Source: Pseudomonas abieticivorans (GTDB lineage Bacteria > Pseudomonadota > Gammaproteobacteria > Pseudomonadales > Pseudomonadaceae). From it: 64,000 bases of DNA. The position numbers and the translations under genes are program-made. Below, piece after piece: positions 26,042-37,250 of this stretch. The notes under the pieces were generated by a model that saw only the letters and a list, made by a program, of their open reading frames with translations, did not search any database and was not told where the DNA came from. The DNA lies in the NCBI RefSeq assembly GCF_023509015.1, contig NZ_CP094975.1:1551001-1615000 (forward strand), given 5' to 3'. Each line of letters begins with the position of its first letter. Within the stretch, counting starts at the first letter, position 1.

Positions 26042-26103
26042 TGTGTATCTCCAAGTAACCACATTCGCCCAGCGTTTGCGACCAGCGCTCAGGCGATATG
26101 GGC

Positions 26104-26147
26104 AAAAAAGCCCCGCCACGACCTAAATGTCGGGGCGGGGCGCTTTT
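26104..26147 (-). terminator. Terminator after prs
   Basis: A long GC stem (GCGCCCCGCCCCGAC against GTCGTGGCGGGGC) is followed on the minus strand by TTTTTT. Confidence 0.9.
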
Positions 26148-26179
26148 CGTCAGCGGACTATCCGTTAAAGGCAGGGCCC

Positions 26180-27121
26180 TTAGCGGAACATCGCGCTGAT
26201 CGATTCTTCATTGCTGATGCGGCGAACCGCCTCGGCAACCACCGGCGCGATATCCAGTTGACGGATACGCGAGCAGGCTTGTGCTGCAGCGGACAGCGGG
26301 ATGGTGTTAGTGACCACCAGCTCGTCCAGCACGGAATTCTCGATATTCTGGATCGCCTTGCCCGACAGCACAGGGTGCGTGCAGTAGGCAAAGACCTTGG
26401 CAGCGCCATGCTCTTTCAAGGCTTTCGCCGCGTGGCACAGGGTGCCGGCGGTGTCGACCATGTCATCGACCAGAATACAGGTACGCCCTTCGACATCACC
26501 GATGATATGCATCACTTCAGAGTGATTGGCTTTCTCACGGCGCTTGTCGATGATACCCAGATCAACGCCCAGGGACTTGGCAACAGCACGTGCACGCACG
26601 ACGCCGCCGATGTCCGGGGACACGATCATCAGGTTTTCGAAGCGTTGATCTTCGATATCGTCCACCAGTACTGGGGAGCCGTAGATGTTATCTACTGGGA
26701 TATCGAAGAAACCCTGGATTTGGTCAGCATGCAAATCAACCGTGAGAACACGATCGATCCCCACCACGGTCAGCATGTCAGCAACGACTTTCGCGCTGAT
26801 AGCCACACGTGCGGAACGCGGACGGCGATCCTGACGGGCATAACCAAAGTATGGAATCACCGCAGTGATTCGGGACGCTGAGGAGCGACGGAAGGCATCA
26901 GCCATCACGACGAGTTCCATCAGGTTATCGTTGGTCGGAGCGCAAGTCGGCTGAATGATAAAGACGTCTTTACCGCGGACGTTTTCATTAATCTCAGTGC
27001 TGATTTCGCCGTCGGAAAACTTACCGACAGAGACATCACCCAGTGGGATATGCAGCTGACGTACAACACGCCGAGCCAGATCGGGGTTAGCGTTCCCCGT
27101 AAAGACCATCATCTTGGACAC
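26180..27121 (-). CDS. prs: Ribose-phosphate pyrophosphokinase
   Basis: A 313-residue enzyme that makes PRPP from ribose 5-phosphate and ATP. PRPP serves purine, pyrimidine, His and Trp synthesis and the salvage enzymes encoded at 6.6-7.9 kb. Conserved parts: [16 protein letters not shown], the flexible loop [12 protein letters not shown] and the PRPP-binding [15 protein letters not shown]. The start is GTG (VSKMMVF...), which gives the usual 313 residues; an ORF extension into the tRNA-Gln gene is not real. It directly follows tRNA-Gln. Confidence 0.96.
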   Translation of the reverse strand: MSKMMVFTGNANPDLARRVVRQLHIPLGDVSVGKFSDGEISTEINENVRGKDVFIIQPTCAPTNDNLMELVVMADAFRRSSASRITAVIPYFGYARQDRRPRSARVAISAKVVADMLTVVGIDRVLTVDLHADQIQGFFDIPVDNIYGSPVLVDDIEDQRFENLMIVSPDIGGVVRARAVAKSLGVDLGIIDKRREKANHSEVMHIIGDVEGRTCILVDDMVDTAGTLCHAAKALKEHGAAKVFAYCTHPVLSGKAIQNIENSVLDELVVTNTIPLSAAAQACSRIRQLDIAPVVAEAVRRISNEESISAMFR

Positions 27122-27168
27122 GCGCAGTACCTGCCGGCTGAGGGTATACCTGGATGAGTATAGGAAAA

Positions 27169-27243
27169 TGGCAGGGGCGGCTGGATTCGAACCAACGCAT
27201 GGCAGGATCAAAACCTGCTGCCTTACCGCTTGGCGACGCCCCT
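27169..27243 (-). tRNA. tRNA-Gln (anticodon TTG)
   Basis: A 75-base cloverleaf that begins AGGGGCGTCGCC and ends with encoded CCA. The anticodon loop is TTTTGAT with TTG in the middle, and the T-loop GGTTCGAATCC is standard. It is embedded between ispE (10 bases upstream) and prs (47 bases downstream) on the same strand. Confidence 0.95.
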
Positions 27244-27253
27244 GTATCTGTTG

Positions 27254-28129
27254 CTACGAATGCCCAGCATTCGTTTCCTGTGCCAGACTTTGCAGCTTGC
27301 GATGCAACATCGAAACGTTGCTTCCTTTCGCTACAAACCCTGTAAGGGTATCTGCAAGAAGGTGCGAAACTCTATCAGCTTCCGCTTTGCTTGGGAAGGC
27401 CCCAAACACACAACTTCCAGTTCCGGTTAGCCTAGCATCACTAAATTTCTTTAGCAAATTCAAAGCGTTAAGTACTTCTGGATAACGCCTTGTGACTACC
27501 GCTTCACAGTCATTTCGACTATTTCCCTTGGGAACGGGGCGCACTTTAATGGGATCTGAATCACGTGTCAACAACGGATCTGAAAAAATTTCTGCTGTAC
27601 TTACAGAGACTTGCGGCACGAGCACCAGATACCACGGTTCTTCAGGGTCTACGGGGGTGAGTTTCTCGCCCACGCCCTCTGCAAAAGCCGCATGCCCGCG
27701 CACGAAAACCGGCACGTCGGCCCCCAGCGCAAGGCCCAGGCTGGCCAGGCGATCGACATCAATGCCGGCCTGCCATAGGCAGTTCAAACCCAGCAACGTG
27801 GTGGCCGCATCGGAACTGCCGCCACCGATGCCACCGCCCATGGGCAAGACCTTTTTCAACCAGATGTCGGCGCCCAGCGGGGTGCCGGACAGGGCCTTGA
27901 GCTTGCGCGCAGCTTTCACGATCAGGTTGCTTTCGTGAGGCACGCCGGCAATGTCGGCGTGCAAGCGGATTTCGCCGTCTTCGCGCACGGCAAATTCCAG
28001 CTCGTCGCCGTGATCCAGAAATTGAAAGATCGTTTCCAGCTCATGGTAGCCGTCGGGGCGGCGACCAATGATGTGCAGCATCAGGTTGAGCTTGGCCGGT
28101 GCCGGCAACGTCAGGCGCGACAGGGCCAT
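27254..28129 (-). CDS. ispE: 4-diphosphocytidyl-2-C-methyl-D-erythritol kinase
   Basis: A 291-residue GHMP kinase of the MEP isoprenoid pathway. [21 protein letters not shown] opens the protein (two blocks, with the catalytic Lys), and [17 protein letters not shown] is the ATP-binding glycine loop at about 91-107. The C-terminal [11 protein letters not shown] matches the family. It overlaps nothing but lies 1 base from lolB. The order lolB-ispE-tRNA-Gln-prs is the standard Pseudomonas order. Confidence 0.96.
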   Translation of the reverse strand: MALSRLTLPAPAKLNLMLHIIGRRPDGYHELETIFQFLDHGDELEFAVREDGEIRLHADIAGVPHESNLIVKAARKLKALSGTPLGADIWLKKVLPMGGGIGGGSSDAATTLLGLNCLWQAGIDVDRLASLGLALGADVPVFVRGHAAFAEGVGEKLTPVDPEEPWYLVLVPQVSVSTAEIFSDPLLTRDSDPIKVRPVPKGNSRNDCEAVVTRRYPEVLNALNLLKKFSDARLTGTGSCVFGAFPSKAEADRVSHLLADTLTGFVAKGSNVSMLHRKLQSLAQETNAGHS

Positions 28130-28130
28130 G

Positions 28131-28748
28131 TCATTGCCCCAGTTGGCGCGGCTGCCAGGTCTTGACCACCAGGGTCACGTCCAGGTCCTTACCGTGCAGC
28201 TTGATCCGATCGGGTAGCCAATAGCCGTTCTGTTGGGCATAGCTCAAGTATTCGACCTGCCAGCCATCCTGTTCCAGGTTGGCCAGGCGGCTGTCGCCGT
28301 CCAGGGTCAGGCGGCTCTTGCTGTCGGGGGCTGGCAGCCCGCGCACCCACCACACCAGGTGCGAAACGGGCAGCTTCCAGCCCAACTGATCTTGCAGCAG
28401 GGTCTCTGGGCTCTCTGCCTCGTAGCGGCCCTGGTTGGCGACTTCCAGGGTGACGTGGCCAGGGCGCCCGGTCAGGCGGGCGGCGCCGCGACCCAGCGGG
28501 CCGGACAGGCGAATATCGTAGTAATCCTGGCGCTGCAGCCAGAACAGCGTGCCACTGCCCGAGTCCTTGGGCGCGCGGATACCCACCTTGCCGTCGATCT
28601 GCCAGCCGTCGAGCTGGCTGAGCTGGGCCTTGTGGGCGTTCCATTGTTGCGGGTTACCGGTGCCTTCGACGGCTTCACGGCCGCCGAAGCCGGCGCAACC
28701 GGCCAGCAGGGCAACCAGGCAGAAAGTGATGCAGTGGCGCAAAAACAT
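28131..28748 (-). CDS. lolB: Outer-membrane lipoprotein receptor LolB
   Basis: A 205-residue lipoprotein, the acceptor that inserts lipoproteins handed over by LolA into the outer membrane. The signal [18 protein letters not shown] ends in a lipobox with Cys18. The body has the LolB patterns [12 protein letters not shown] and [11 protein letters not shown]. Its start is 4 bases after the TPR gene stop, so it is probably translated from the same message. No strong ribosome site is seen. Confidence 0.93.
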   Translation of the reverse strand: MFLRHCITFCLVALLAGCAGFGGREAVEGTGNPQQWNAHKAQLSQLDGWQIDGKVGIRAPKDSGSGTLFWLQRQDYYDIRLSGPLGRGAARLTGRPGHVTLEVANQGRYEAESPETLLQDQLGWKLPVSHLVWWVRGLPAPDSKSRLTLDGDSRLANLEQDGWQVEYLSYAQQNGYWLPDRIKLHGKDLDVTLVVKTWQPRQLGQ

Positions 28749-28752
28749 AAAA

Positions 28753-30480
28753 TTAAAGAGTCTCTGATCCGGTCAAGCGCAACACGGTGCTGCGCAAAAT
28801 AGGGCTATCGGGTTGATCTTTCAGGGCCTTGGCCCACACCTGCCTGGCTTCACGCTGCTTGCCATTGGCCCACAGCACCTCGCCCAGGTGGGCGGCGACT
28901 TCGTGATCGGGGAAGCGTTGCAACGCTTGACGCAGCAAGGCTTCGGCCTCGTTGAGGTTGCCCAGGCGGTAGTTCACCCAGCCCAGGCTGTCGAGCACGG
29001 CCGGGTCGTCCGGGTTGATCTTGTGCGCCTGTTCGATCAGTGCCTTGGCCTCTGCGTAGCGCGTGGTGCGGTCCGACAAGGTGTAGCCCAGGGCGTTGAG
29101 GGCCATGGCGTTGTCGGGCTCGCGTTTGATGATGGCGCGCAGGTCTTTTTCCATTTGCGTCAGGTCATCGCGCTTTTCGGCGAGCATGGCGCGGGTGTAC
29201 AGCAGGTTCAGGTCGTCGGGGTACATCTTCAACGCCTGGTCCAGCACCTGGTTGGCCTGCGCCTCCTTGTTGTTGTTGGCCAGCGTCTCGGCCTCGATCA
29301 AGTACAGCTGAATGGCGTAGTCAGGCTGGGCATCACGAGCGTCGGCCAGGCGCTTGGAGGCCTCGGTGGCCTTGCCGCTGGACACCAGGATGTCGGTCAG
29401 GCGCAGTTGCGCCGGCAGGTAGTCGGTGCCCGGCCCCACTTGTTCGTACTCGCCCAAGGCGGTTTTCGGGTCGTTGCGCACTTCGGCGATGCGGCCCAGG
29501 TTCAGGTGCGCCGAATCGACATGGGCGCCCCGCTCCACCAGTTCGTTGAGGTAGGACTGCGCCTCATCCCAGGCCTTGGCTTCCAGGCACACCAGGGCCA
29601 GCGAGTAGCGCAGCTCGTCGTCGTCCGGGTACTGCTGCACCAGGCTTGAGAACTGCACCTTGGCGTCGTCCATGCGGTTCTGCTCGACCAGGGTGCGGGC
29701 GTAGGTCAGGCGCAGGCGCTTGTCATCCGGGTACTGGCGAATGTTCTTTTCCAGCAGCGGGATGGCTTCCTTGCCGCGATCCAGGCTTTGCAGCAGACGC
29801 GCGCGCAACAGGATCGGGGCGATTTCGCCATCTTGCGGGGGGTTGTCTTCCAGAAGCGTCAGCGCGCCCTTGCCGTCGCCATCTTGTTGCATGAGCAAGG
29901 CCTTGCCGAAAATCAGCTGGCCATTACCCGGGTATTTTTTCAGCAGGCGCTCGAACCCTTGCAGCAAACCCTTGCGGGTTTCGGGGTCGGTGTCGGCGGC
30001 CGACAGCGCCAGGAAGTCGAAATGCGTGTCGCCCTGGCCTTGGAGCACCTTCTCCATATAGACCATCGACTCGTCGTAACGGCCATTGCGCGCTAACTGG
30101 ATGGCGGCGGCGCGCTGGGCGTCGAGGTCGGTCGGGGCGTTTTTGGCCCACAACAGCGAGGTATCCAGGGCTACCTGGTCGGCGCCGACATATTCGGCAA
30201 TACGATAGGCGCGCTCGGAAACCCCCGGGTCTTGGGTTTTGTTGGCCTCCGCGACGTAGTTATCCAGGGCAATGTCGAAGCGGTTGCGCTGGCCCGCCAG
30301 CTCCGCCGTCAGCAAGTTGAACACGGTTTCTTCACTGAACGACTTGTACACCTGCGGCTTGGCAACCGGCGCAGGCGTGCTGTCGGCAACGGGAGCAGCC
30401 CCGTCGTGCCGGGTCGGAGACCAGGACTGGCAGCCGTTGAGCATGACAAATGCGAGGAACAACGCGGAGGATCTATTCAT
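28753..30480 (-). CDS. Tetratricopeptide repeat lipoprotein
   Basis: A 575-residue protein with a lipoprotein signal ([17 protein letters not shown], Cys17) and many TPR units from about residue 60 to the end; the clearest are near the C-terminus ([39 protein letters not shown]). It is the first gene of the lolB unit and probably a periplasmic or outer-membrane scaffold. Its exact partner is unknown. A longer start at 30519 lacks the signal layout. It is divergent from hemA. Confidence 0.85.
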   Translation of the reverse strand: MNRSSALFLAFVMLNGCQSWSPTRHDGAAPVADSTPAPVAKPQVYKSFSEETVFNLLTAELAGQRNRFDIALDNYVAEANKTQDPGVSERAYRIAEYVGADQVALDTSLLWAKNAPTDLDAQRAAAIQLARNGRYDESMVYMEKVLQGQGDTHFDFLALSAADTDPETRKGLLQGFERLLKKYPGNGQLIFGKALLMQQDGDGKGALTLLEDNPPQDGEIAPILLRARLLQSLDRGKEAIPLLEKNIRQYPDDKRLRLTYARTLVEQNRMDDAKVQFSSLVQQYPDDDELRYSLALVCLEAKAWDEAQSYLNELVERGAHVDSAHLNLGRIAEVRNDPKTALGEYEQVGPGTDYLPAQLRLTDILVSSGKATEASKRLADARDAQPDYAIQLYLIEAETLANNNKEAQANQVLDQALKMYPDDLNLLYTRAMLAEKRDDLTQMEKDLRAIIKREPDNAMALNALGYTLSDRTTRYAEAKALIEQAHKINPDDPAVLDSLGWVNYRLGNLNEAEALLRQALQRFPDHEVAAHLGEVLWANGKQREARQVWAKALKDQPDSPILRSTVLRLTGSETL

Positions 30481-30655
30481 ATTGGGGATTTGGCGACTTA
30501 CCTGCGGTCGGATCATCATGACACAAGCCGTATGGCAAACCCATAAGGAAGGCCACTTCTAGGCACAGACTATTAGGACAATAGAGAGCGGTGGTTGTTC
30601 TCAGTGAAGCGAAGTAGGACAATTGTCGGCTCCTCGATATGATCAGCGACCTTGA

Positions 30656-31933
30656 ATGGCCTTCCTCGCCCTCGGAATCAACCATAAGACTGCCTCGGTA
30701 GACGTGCGCGAACGCGTGGCCTTTACCCCTGAGCAGCTGGTCGACGCCTTGCAGCAGCTCTGCCGCCTGACCGACAGCCGCGAAGCTGCGATCCTCTCTA
30801 CCTGCAACCGTAGCGAGCTGTACATCGAACAGGACAGCCTGGCTGCCGATGAGGTATTGCGCTGGCTGGCCGATTATCACCAGCTGAACGTAGACGAATT
30901 GCGCGCCAGTGCGTACGTGCATCAGGACGACGCCGCGGTGCGGCACATGATGCGCGTGGCCTCGGGGCTGGATTCACTGGTGCTGGGCGAGCCGCAGATC
31001 CTGGGGCAAATGAAGTCCGCTTATGCCGTGGCGCGCGAGGCCGGCACCATTGGCCCGCTGCTGGGGCGGCTGTTCCAGGCTACCTTCAGCGCAGCCAAGC
31101 AAGTGCGCACCGACACGGCCATCGGCGAAAACCCGGTGTCGGTGGCCTTCGCCGCCGTGAGCCTGGCCAAACAGATTTTCAGTGACCTGCAGCGCAGCAC
31201 CGCCCTGTTGATCGGCGCCGGCGAAACCATCACCCTGGTCGCCCGCCACCTGCATGAGCAGGGCGTGAAGCGCATCGTGGTCGCCAACCGCACCCTGGAG
31301 CGCGCCAGCCTCCTGGCTGCGCAATTCGGTGCCCACGCGGTGCTGTTGTCCGACATCCCACAGGAACTGGTCAACAGCGACATCGTGATCAGTTCCACCG
31401 CCAGCCAATTGCCGATCCTGGGCAAGGGCGCGGTGGAAAGCGCCCTGAAGCTGCGCAAGCACAAACCGATTTTCATGGTCGACATCGCCGTGCCGCGCGA
31501 TATCGAACCGGAAGTCGGCGAGTTGGACGACGTTTACCTTTATAGTGTCGACGACCTTCACGAAGTCGTGGCTGAAAACCTCAAGAGCCGCCAGGGCGCG
31601 GCCCAGGCTGCCGAGCAGATGGTCAGCGTGGGTGCCGATGACTTCATGGCCCGCCTGCGTGAACTGGCCGCCGTCGATGTGCTCAGGGCCTATCGCCAGC
31701 AAAGCGAACGCCTACGTGATGAAGAATTGCAAAAGGCCCAGCGCCTGCTGGCCAACGGCGGCAACGCCGAAGAGGTATTGTTGCAACTGGCCCGTGGCCT
31801 GACCAACAAGTTGATGCACGCGCCAAGCGTGCAGCTTAAAAAGCTGTCTGCCGAAGGCCGCCACGATGCGCTGGCCATGGCCCAGGAACTCTTTGCCCTC
31901 GGTGAGGGCCCCACGGATAAACCCCCGCAATGA
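30656..31933 (+). CDS. hemA: Glutamyl-tRNA reductase
   Basis: A 425-residue enzyme for the first committed step of C5 haem synthesis: it reduces Glu-tRNA to glutamate-1-semialdehyde with NADPH. It begins [23 protein letters not shown]. The catalytic Cys lies in [12 protein letters not shown] (about 45-56). The Rossmann part is [17 protein letters not shown], and a C-terminal dimerisation helix follows. No strong ribosome site is seen. An ATGA overlap links it to prfA. It is the head of the hemA-prfA-prmC-moeB-murI unit. Confidence 0.97.
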   Translation: MAFLALGINHKTASVDVRERVAFTPEQLVDALQQLCRLTDSREAAILSTCNRSELYIEQDSLAADEVLRWLADYHQLNVDELRASAYVHQDDAAVRHMMRVASGLDSLVLGEPQILGQMKSAYAVAREAGTIGPLLGRLFQATFSAAKQVRTDTAIGENPVSVAFAAVSLAKQIFSDLQRSTALLIGAGETITLVARHLHEQGVKRIVVANRTLERASLLAAQFGAHAVLLSDIPQELVNSDIVISSTASQLPILGKGAVESALKLRKHKPIFMVDIAVPRDIEPEVGELDDVYLYSVDDLHEVVAENLKSRQGAAQAAEQMVSVGADDFMARLRELAAVDVLRAYRQQSERLRDEELQKAQRLLANGGNAEEVLLQLARGLTNKLMHAPSVQLKKLSAEGRHDALAMAQELFALGEGPTDKPPQ

Positions 31934-33012
31934 AAGCGTCACTGCTCAATAAACTGGACATGATCCAGGACCGCTTCGAGGAATTGACCGCCCTGCTGGG
32001 CGATGCCGAGGTCATTTCCGAGCAAACCCGTTTCCGCACCTATTCGCGCGAATACGCGGAGCTGGAGCCCATCGTCGCCACCTATAAAGAGTGGCGCAAG
32101 GTGCAGGCTGACCTGGAGGGCGCCCAGGCGCTGCTCAAGGACAGCGACCCGGACATGCGCGAAATGGCGGCCGAGGAAGTGCGCGAAGGCAAGGAGCAGA
32201 CCGTCGAACTGGAAAGCCGCTTGCAGCGCATGTTGCTGCCCAAGGACCCCAACGACGGCCGCAATGTGTTCCTGGAGATCCGTGCGGGCACCGGCGGCGA
32301 CGAGGCGGCGATCTTTTCCGGCGATCTGTTTCGCATGTATTCGCGCTATGCCGAGCGCCGTGGCTGGCGCGTCGAAATCCTCTCGGAGAACGAGGGTGAG
32401 CATGGCGGCTACAAGGAGGTCATTGCCCGCGTCGAAGGCGATAACGTCTACGCCAAGCTGAAGTTCGAGTCCGGTGCCCACCGCGTACAGCGCGTGCCGG
32501 AAACCGAATCCCAGGGCCGCATCCACACCTCGGCCTGCACCGTGGCGGTATTGCCCGAGCCAGACGAGCAAGTGGCGATCGAGATCAACCCGGCCGACCT
32601 GCGCGTGGACACCTACCGCTCCTCGGGTGCCGGTGGCCAGCACGTGAACAAGACCGACTCGGCGATTCGCATCACCCACTTGCCCACCGGCATCGTGGTG
32701 GAGTGCCAGGAGGAACGCTCGCAGCACAAGAACCGTGCCCGCGCGATGTCCTGGCTGTCAGCCAAGCTCAATGACATGCAAACCAGCGCTGCGGCCAATG
32801 CCATCGCCAGCGAGCGCAAGCTGCTGGTGGGTTCCGGTGATCGCTCCGAACGTATCCGCACCTATAACTTCCCCCAGGGCCGAGTGACCGACCATCGCGT
32901 CAACCTGACCCTGTATTCGCTGGACGAAATCCTTGCGGGCAGCGTCGACTCGGTGATCGAGCCGTTGCTGGCCGAGTATCAGGCAGACCAACTTGCGGCA
33001 TTGGGTGAGTAA
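31930..33012 (+). CDS. prfA: Peptide chain release factor 1
   Basis: A 360-residue factor that releases peptides at UAA and UAG stop codons. The catalytic GGQ is in [20 protein letters not shown] (about 230-249); its Gln is the target of the next gene product, PrmC. The N-terminal coiled segment and the terminal helix are normal. It overlaps hemA by 4 bases and is followed without a gap by prmC. Confidence 0.97.
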   Translation: MKASLLNKLDMIQDRFEELTALLGDAEVISEQTRFRTYSREYAELEPIVATYKEWRKVQADLEGAQALLKDSDPDMREMAAEEVREGKEQTVELESRLQRMLLPKDPNDGRNVFLEIRAGTGGDEAAIFSGDLFRMYSRYAERRGWRVEILSENEGEHGGYKEVIARVEGDNVYAKLKFESGAHRVQRVPETESQGRIHTSACTVAVLPEPDEQVAIEINPADLRVDTYRSSGAGGQHVNKTDSAIRITHLPTGIVVECQEERSQHKNRARAMSWLSAKLNDMQTSAAANAIASERKLLVGSGDRSERIRTYNFPQGRVTDHRVNLTLYSLDEILAGSVDSVIEPLLAEYQADQLAALGE

Positions 33013-33843
33013 ATGACGATTATTGCCAGCCTGCTCCGTGGCGCCGAGCTTCCCGACTCGCCAACCGCCCGCCTGGACATCGAACTGCTGTTGGCGGCGG
33101 CCTTGGGCAAGTCGCGCAGCTATCTGCACACCTGGCCCGAGCGCATCGTAACCAGCGAAGCGGCCGCGACCTTTTCCGACTACCTGGGCCGCCGCCGCGC
33201 CGGTGAGCCGGTGGCGTACATCCTCGGCCAGCAAGGTTTCTGGAAGCTGGACCTGGAGGTGGCGCCGCACACCCTGATCCCACGGCCAGAAACCGAACTG
33301 CTGGTAGAAACCGCCCTGGAACTGTTGCCCGTGGACACCGCCCAAGTGCTGGACCTGGGCACCGGTACCGGCGCGATCGCCCTGGCATTGGCCAGCGAGC
33401 GGCCGTACTGGCAGGTCACGGCCGTGGACCGTATCGAGGAGGCCGTGGCCCTGGCCGAGCGCAACCGCCAGCGCCTGCACCTGGACAACGCCCGGGTGCT
33501 GGCCAGCCACTGGTTCGACGCGCTGCAGGGCGAGCGCTACCAACTGATCATCAGCAACCCCCCGTACATTGCCGACGCCGACCCACACTTGGCCGCCGGC
33601 GATGTGCGCTTCGAGCCGGCCAGCGCCCTGGTGGCGGGCAAGGACGGCCTGGACGACCTGCGCCTGATCATCGCCCAAGCCCCCCAGCACCTGACCCCGG
33701 GCGGCTGGCTGCTGCTGGAGCACGGCTTCGACCAGGCCTTCGCGGTGCGCGAACTGCTGGCCAAGCACGACTTCGAACAAATCGAAAGCCGTGACGACCT
33801 CAGTGGCCACGAACGCATCAGCCTGGGCCGCCTGTCGTGCTGA
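33013..33843 (+). CDS. prmC: Release factor glutamine methyltransferase
   Basis: A 276-residue SAM-dependent enzyme that methylates the Gln of the GGQ motif in release factors. SAM motif I is VLDLGTGTGAIALALA (about 112-127) and the catalytic motif is NPPYI (about 182-186). The start directly follows the prfA stop. Its end overlaps moeB. The gene was once called hemK. Confidence 0.96.
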   Translation: MTIIASLLRGAELPDSPTARLDIELLLAAALGKSRSYLHTWPERIVTSEAAATFSDYLGRRRAGEPVAYILGQQGFWKLDLEVAPHTLIPRPETELLVETALELLPVDTAQVLDLGTGTGAIALALASERPYWQVTAVDRIEEAVALAERNRQRLHLDNARVLASHWFDALQGERYQLIISNPPYIADADPHLAAGDVRFEPASALVAGKDGLDDLRLIIAQAPQHLTPGGWLLLEHGFDQAFAVRELLAKHDFEQIESRDDLSGHERISLGRLSC

Positions 33844-34592
33844 GCGATCAGGAGCTGCTGCGCTACAGCCGCCAGGTGTTGCTGTCGCAAATCGACATCG
33901 ACGGACAGTTACGCCTGAAAAACAGCCGCGCGCTGATCGTCGGCCTGGGCGGCCTTGGCTCGCCGGTGGCGTTGTACCTGGCAGCGGCCGGCGTGGGCGA
34001 GTTGCACCTGGCCGACTTCGATACGGTCGACCTGACCAACCTGCAACGCCAGGTGCTGCATGACTCCACTACCGTCGGCCTGAGCAAGGTTGACTCGGCG
34101 CTCCAGCGCCTGGGCGCGATCAATCCCGAGGTCACCTTGGTGGCCCACCGCGCGGCGTTGGACGAAGACTCATTGGCGGCGGCTGTGGCGGCGGTCGACC
34201 TGGTGCTGGACTGCTCAGACAACTTCGGCACCCGTGAGGCAGTCAATGCTGCCTGCGTGGCGGCCGGCAAACCTTTGGTCAGCGGCGCGGCGATTCGCCT
34301 CGAAGGCCAACTGTCGGTATTCGACCCGCGCCGCCCGGAAAGCCCCTGCTACCACTGCCTGTATGGGCATGGCAGCGAAGCCGAGCTGACCTGCAGCGAA
34401 GCTGGCGTGGTGGGCCCATTGGTGGGCCTGGTGGGTAGCCTGCAAGCCTTGGAAGCGCTGAAACTGCTGGCCCAATTCGGCGAACCGTTGGTGGGCCGCC
34501 TGCTGCTGATCGACGCCCTGGGCACGCGCTTTCGCGAGCTGCGGGTCAAGCGCGACCCGGGCTGCGCGGTGTGTGGCAGTGCCCATGGCTGA
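33837..34592 (+). CDS. moeB: MoeB/ThiF-family adenylyltransferase
   Basis: A 251-residue E1-like enzyme that adenylates the C-terminal Gly of a ubiquitin-like sulfur carrier (MoaD or ThiS) for molybdopterin or thiazole synthesis. The ATP site is [21 protein letters not shown] (split as residues 32-52). The two zinc pairs are CYHC and CAVC, and [15 protein letters not shown] holds the family's catalytic region. It starts at GTG inside the end of prmC. It overlaps murI by 8 bases. Confidence 0.93.
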   Translation: MLSDQELLRYSRQVLLSQIDIDGQLRLKNSRALIVGLGGLGSPVALYLAAAGVGELHLADFDTVDLTNLQRQVLHDSTTVGLSKVDSALQRLGAINPEVTLVAHRAALDEDSLAAAVAAVDLVLDCSDNFGTREAVNAACVAAGKPLVSGAAIRLEGQLSVFDPRRPESPCYHCLYGHGSEAELTCSEAGVVGPLVGLVGSLQALEALKLLAQFGEPLVGRLLLIDALGTRFRELRVKRDPGCAVCGSAHG

Positions 34593-35385
34593 AGGCCGCG
34601 AGGCGCCGATCGGCGTCTTCGATTCCGGCGTCGGCGGCTTGTCGGTGCTGGGCGAAATAAGCCGCCTGTTGCCGGCCGAGTCCCTGTTGTACGTCGCCGA
34701 TTGCGGCCATATCCCCTACGGCGAAAAATCTCCGGCGTTCATCCGCGAACGCTGCGCCCAGGTGGCCGATTTCTTCCTTGAGCAGGGCGCCAAGGCCCTG
34801 GTACTGGCGTGCAACACCGCCACCGTCGCCGCCGTGGCCGACCTGCGCGAACGTCACCCCCTCTGGCCCATCGTCGGTATGGAACCTGCAGTCAAGCCAG
34901 CCGCCGCCGCCACCCGCAGCGGCGTGGTCGGGGTATTGGCAACCACGGGCACCCTGCAAAGCGCCAAGTTCGCCGCCCTGCTCGACCGTTTCGCCAATGA
35001 TGTGAAGGTGATCACCCAGCCCTGCCCGGGCCTTGTGGAATTGATCGAAGCCGGCGACCTGCACAGCCCCGTGTTGCGCGAACTGTTGGCGGGCTACGTA
35101 CAGCCCTTGCTCGACGCAGGTTGCGACACACTCATCCTGGGGTGCACCCATTACCCGTTCCTCAAGCCCCTGCTCAGCCAGATGATCCCGCCCACGATTA
35201 TCCTGATTGATACAGGCGCCGCCGTGGCCCGGCAGCTGCAGCGGCTGTTGGAAAAGGATCAATTGCTGGCCAACGGCCCTGCCCGGCAAGCCCAGTTCTG
35301 GACCAGCGCCAGCCCGGAACACTTCAGAAACATCCTACCGACACTATGGAAACCGTCTGACATTGTGCGAAGCTTCAGCCGGTAA
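34585..35385 (+). CDS. murI: Glutamate racemase
   Basis: A 266-residue enzyme that makes D-glutamate for peptidoglycan. The start region is [16 protein letters not shown] (Asp13). The two catalytic Cys are Cys76 in LACNTAT and Cys187 in GCTHYPF. The ATG at 34585 overlaps the moeB stop; a GTG at 34573 would add four residues. It is the last gene of the hemA unit. The gap to pagL (119 bases) has no clear terminator. Confidence 0.96.
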   Translation: MAEGREAPIGVFDSGVGGLSVLGEISRLLPAESLLYVADCGHIPYGEKSPAFIRERCAQVADFFLEQGAKALVLACNTATVAAVADLRERHPLWPIVGMEPAVKPAAAATRSGVVGVLATTGTLQSAKFAALLDRFANDVKVITQPCPGLVELIEAGDLHSPVLRELLAGYVQPLLDAGCDTLILGCTHYPFLKPLLSQMIPPTIILIDTGAAVARQLQRLLEKDQLLANGPARQAQFWTSASPEHFRNILPTLWKPSDIVRSFSR

Positions 35386-35504
35386 CAAAAATCGATAAAA
35401 ATCGCTACGTACCACTGAACTTACAACGATCTGCCGATTTCTATTGTTTCGTCTGACGAGCGACTCACAACACTAAAAATTGCATTCGAAATAGGATGTT
35501 TCTT

Positions 35505-36026
35505 ATGAAGAAGCTGTTCTGTTTGGCCGCGCTTGCGGCCTTCACCCTGGGGCAAAGCATGACGGCACAGGCGCTTGATGCGTCGGTGTCGGTAGGGCAC
35601 ACCGATGGTTCCACCATGACGTATCGGTTGGGCTTGCAGTCGAACTGGGACAAGAGCTGGTGGCAAACCAGCACCGGCCGCCTGACAGGGTATTGGGACG
35701 GGGCCTATACCTACTGGGACAGCAGCAAGGGCTCCAACAGCAACACGCTTTCGTTTGCGCCGGTATTCGTTTATGAGTTCGCGGGCGACTCGGTCAAGCC
35801 ATTCATTGAAGCCGGCATCGGCGTTTCAGTGTTTTCCAGCCTGCGGGTAGACGACGATCAACTGGGCACGGCCTTCAACTTCGAAGACCGCATCGGCGCA
35901 GGCTTGCGCTTTGCCGGTGGCCAGGAAGTGTCCATTCGCGCGACGCACTACTCCAACGCCGGGATCAAGGAGCCCAATGATGGGATTCAATCCTACTCGC
36001 TGAATTACCGTTTCCCGCTTAACTGA
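35505..36026 (+). CDS. pagL: Lipid A 3-O-deacylase (PagL family) with a changed third catalytic residue
   Basis: A 173-residue outer-membrane beta-barrel enzyme that removes the 3-O-acyl chain from lipid A. The signal MKKLFCLAALAAFTLGQ ends near AQA (residue 23), with the mature barrel after that. The catalytic His and Ser are His148 and Ser150 in ATHYSNAG (126 and 128 in mature P. aeruginosa numbering). The position of Glu140 in that enzyme is Gln162 here (DGIQSYS). Gene position next to murI matches P. aeruginosa. AGGA stands about 10 bases before the ATG. Confidence 0.88.
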   Translation: MKKLFCLAALAAFTLGQSMTAQALDASVSVGHTDGSTMTYRLGLQSNWDKSWWQTSTGRLTGYWDGAYTYWDSSKGSNSNTLSFAPVFVYEFAGDSVKPFIEAGIGVSVFSSLRVDDDQLGTAFNFEDRIGAGLRFAGGQEVSIRATHYSNAGIKEPNDGIQSYSLNYRFPLN

Positions 36027-36044
36027 TAGATAGGCGGCGACGGC

Positions 36045-36089
36045 TTCGCGGATGAATCCGCTCCTACAGGAGCGGATTCATCCGCGAAA
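36045..36089. repeat. REP-like inverted pair
   Basis: Arms TTCGCGGATGAATCCGCTCC and its complement are separated by only a few bases, between the convergent pagL and LysR genes. Confidence 0.9.
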
Positions 36090-36121
36090 AACGCGACACC
36101 GACACCCCTGACTCACCGCCA

Positions 36122-37018
36122 TCAAACCGCCTCGGGAAACTCATCGCGCAAGGCATCGGCCAACCACTGCGCAAACCAGTCAATGTCCGCCGTGGACTCA
36201 CCTGCCGGCGTGATCAACTGATAACTCTCCAACGCCACCTCAACATCTACCGCGCGCACCAGCGTGCCAGCCTTCAATTCGTCGCGCACCAACACCTCGT
36301 TCGCCAGGGCAATGCCCTGCCCGCTTTCGGCCACCGACAACGCATGGTCATTACTGACGTAAAGCACGTCGGTACTGAGCTGCGAATCGATGCCCAAGGC
36401 GTTGAACCACATGTTCCACCACTCGCCATCGTCGTAATGAATCAGGTTGTGCTTGATCAGGTCCAGGGGCTGCAGGATGGGTTCGATGCTGGCCAGATAC
36501 GCCGGCGAACAAATTGGAAATACCCGCGGCCGAATCAGCGTGGCCCGCACATGCGGGTACTGGCCCTCGACGCCATAGCCGATGCCCAGGTCAGCGGCCT
36601 TGCTGTCGACCTCGGTAAAGGTGGAGTTGGGTTCGATCGCCACTTTCAGCCCAGGGCGCAAGTGGCGTATGGACTCAAGCCTTGGAGTCAGCCAGCGCTT
36701 GGCAAAGCCCGGCACCGCCATGATGCGCAGCCAGCGCTCGGCGCTGCCCGGCTGCAGTTCTTGCCCGGCGTCGATGATCTGCTGCAAGGCACGGGCGATC
36801 TTCTGGTGGTACTTGCGCCCAGACGGCGTCAGCGTCACGCCACGCGAAGTGCGCTCGAACAGTTGAATGCCGAGCCATTCTTCCAGCAGCTTCACATGCC
36901 GGCCCACGGCCGGCTGGGTAACGTGCAAGGCCTTGGCCGCCTCGACATAGCTGCCCAACCGCGCAGCTGCGTCAAAGGCACGGATCGCATTGAGGGGGGG
37001 CAAACGCAGGTTGGACAT
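36122..37018 (-). CDS. LysR-family transcriptional regulator (GcvA-like)
   Basis: A 298-residue regulator. The N-terminal winged helix is at about 5-65 (LPPLNAIRAFDAAARLGSYVEAAKAL, VTQPAVGRHVKLLEEWLG), typical of the GcvA/AmpR branch. The effector domain fills the rest. It is divergent from the ABC transporter operon, and a palindrome lies 22 bases before its own ATG, so autoregulation and control of the transporter are likely. The effector is unknown; an amide or polyamine-like compound is suggested by the neighbours. Confidence 0.88.
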   Translation of the reverse strand: MSNLRLPPLNAIRAFDAAARLGSYVEAAKALHVTQPAVGRHVKLLEEWLGIQLFERTSRGVTLTPSGRKYHQKIARALQQIIDAGQELQPGSAERWLRIMAVPGFAKRWLTPRLESIRHLRPGLKVAIEPNSTFTEVDSKAADLGIGYGVEGQYPHVRATLIRPRVFPICSPAYLASIEPILQPLDLIKHNLIHYDDGEWWNMWFNALGIDSQLSTDVLYVSNDHALSVAESGQGIALANEVLVRDELKAGTLVRAVDVEVALESYQLITPAGESTADIDWFAQWLADALRDEFPEAV

Positions 37019-37040
37019 GGGTCGGATCACCTCACCTTGC

Positions 37041-37072
37041 TGTTAAATTATTTAACAGCTGCTATGTTAAAA
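37041..37072. promoter_or_regulatory. Palindromic operator next to the LysR gene
   Basis: TGTTAAATTATTTAACA (37041-37057) is a perfect 17-base palindrome of the T-N11-A LysR type. A third half-site, TGTTAAAA, stands at 37065-37072. It is 22 bases from the LysR start and about 180 bases from the transporter start. Confidence 0.6.
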
Positions 37073-37250
37073 TTGATCTTTCTCCCCTGCAATCGCTGTT
37101 TGATAATCGAGCCAAAGCAGAAAAACAAAAGCCGCCCAGCACCCGCTTCATCATTCTCGAATCCTGCCAGAACAATAATATTCCGTCGTTTAGATGCGAC
37201 TCCGGCTGACCGGAATCTCGCAAAAACGATGGGGGAATCGGAGGTACTGC

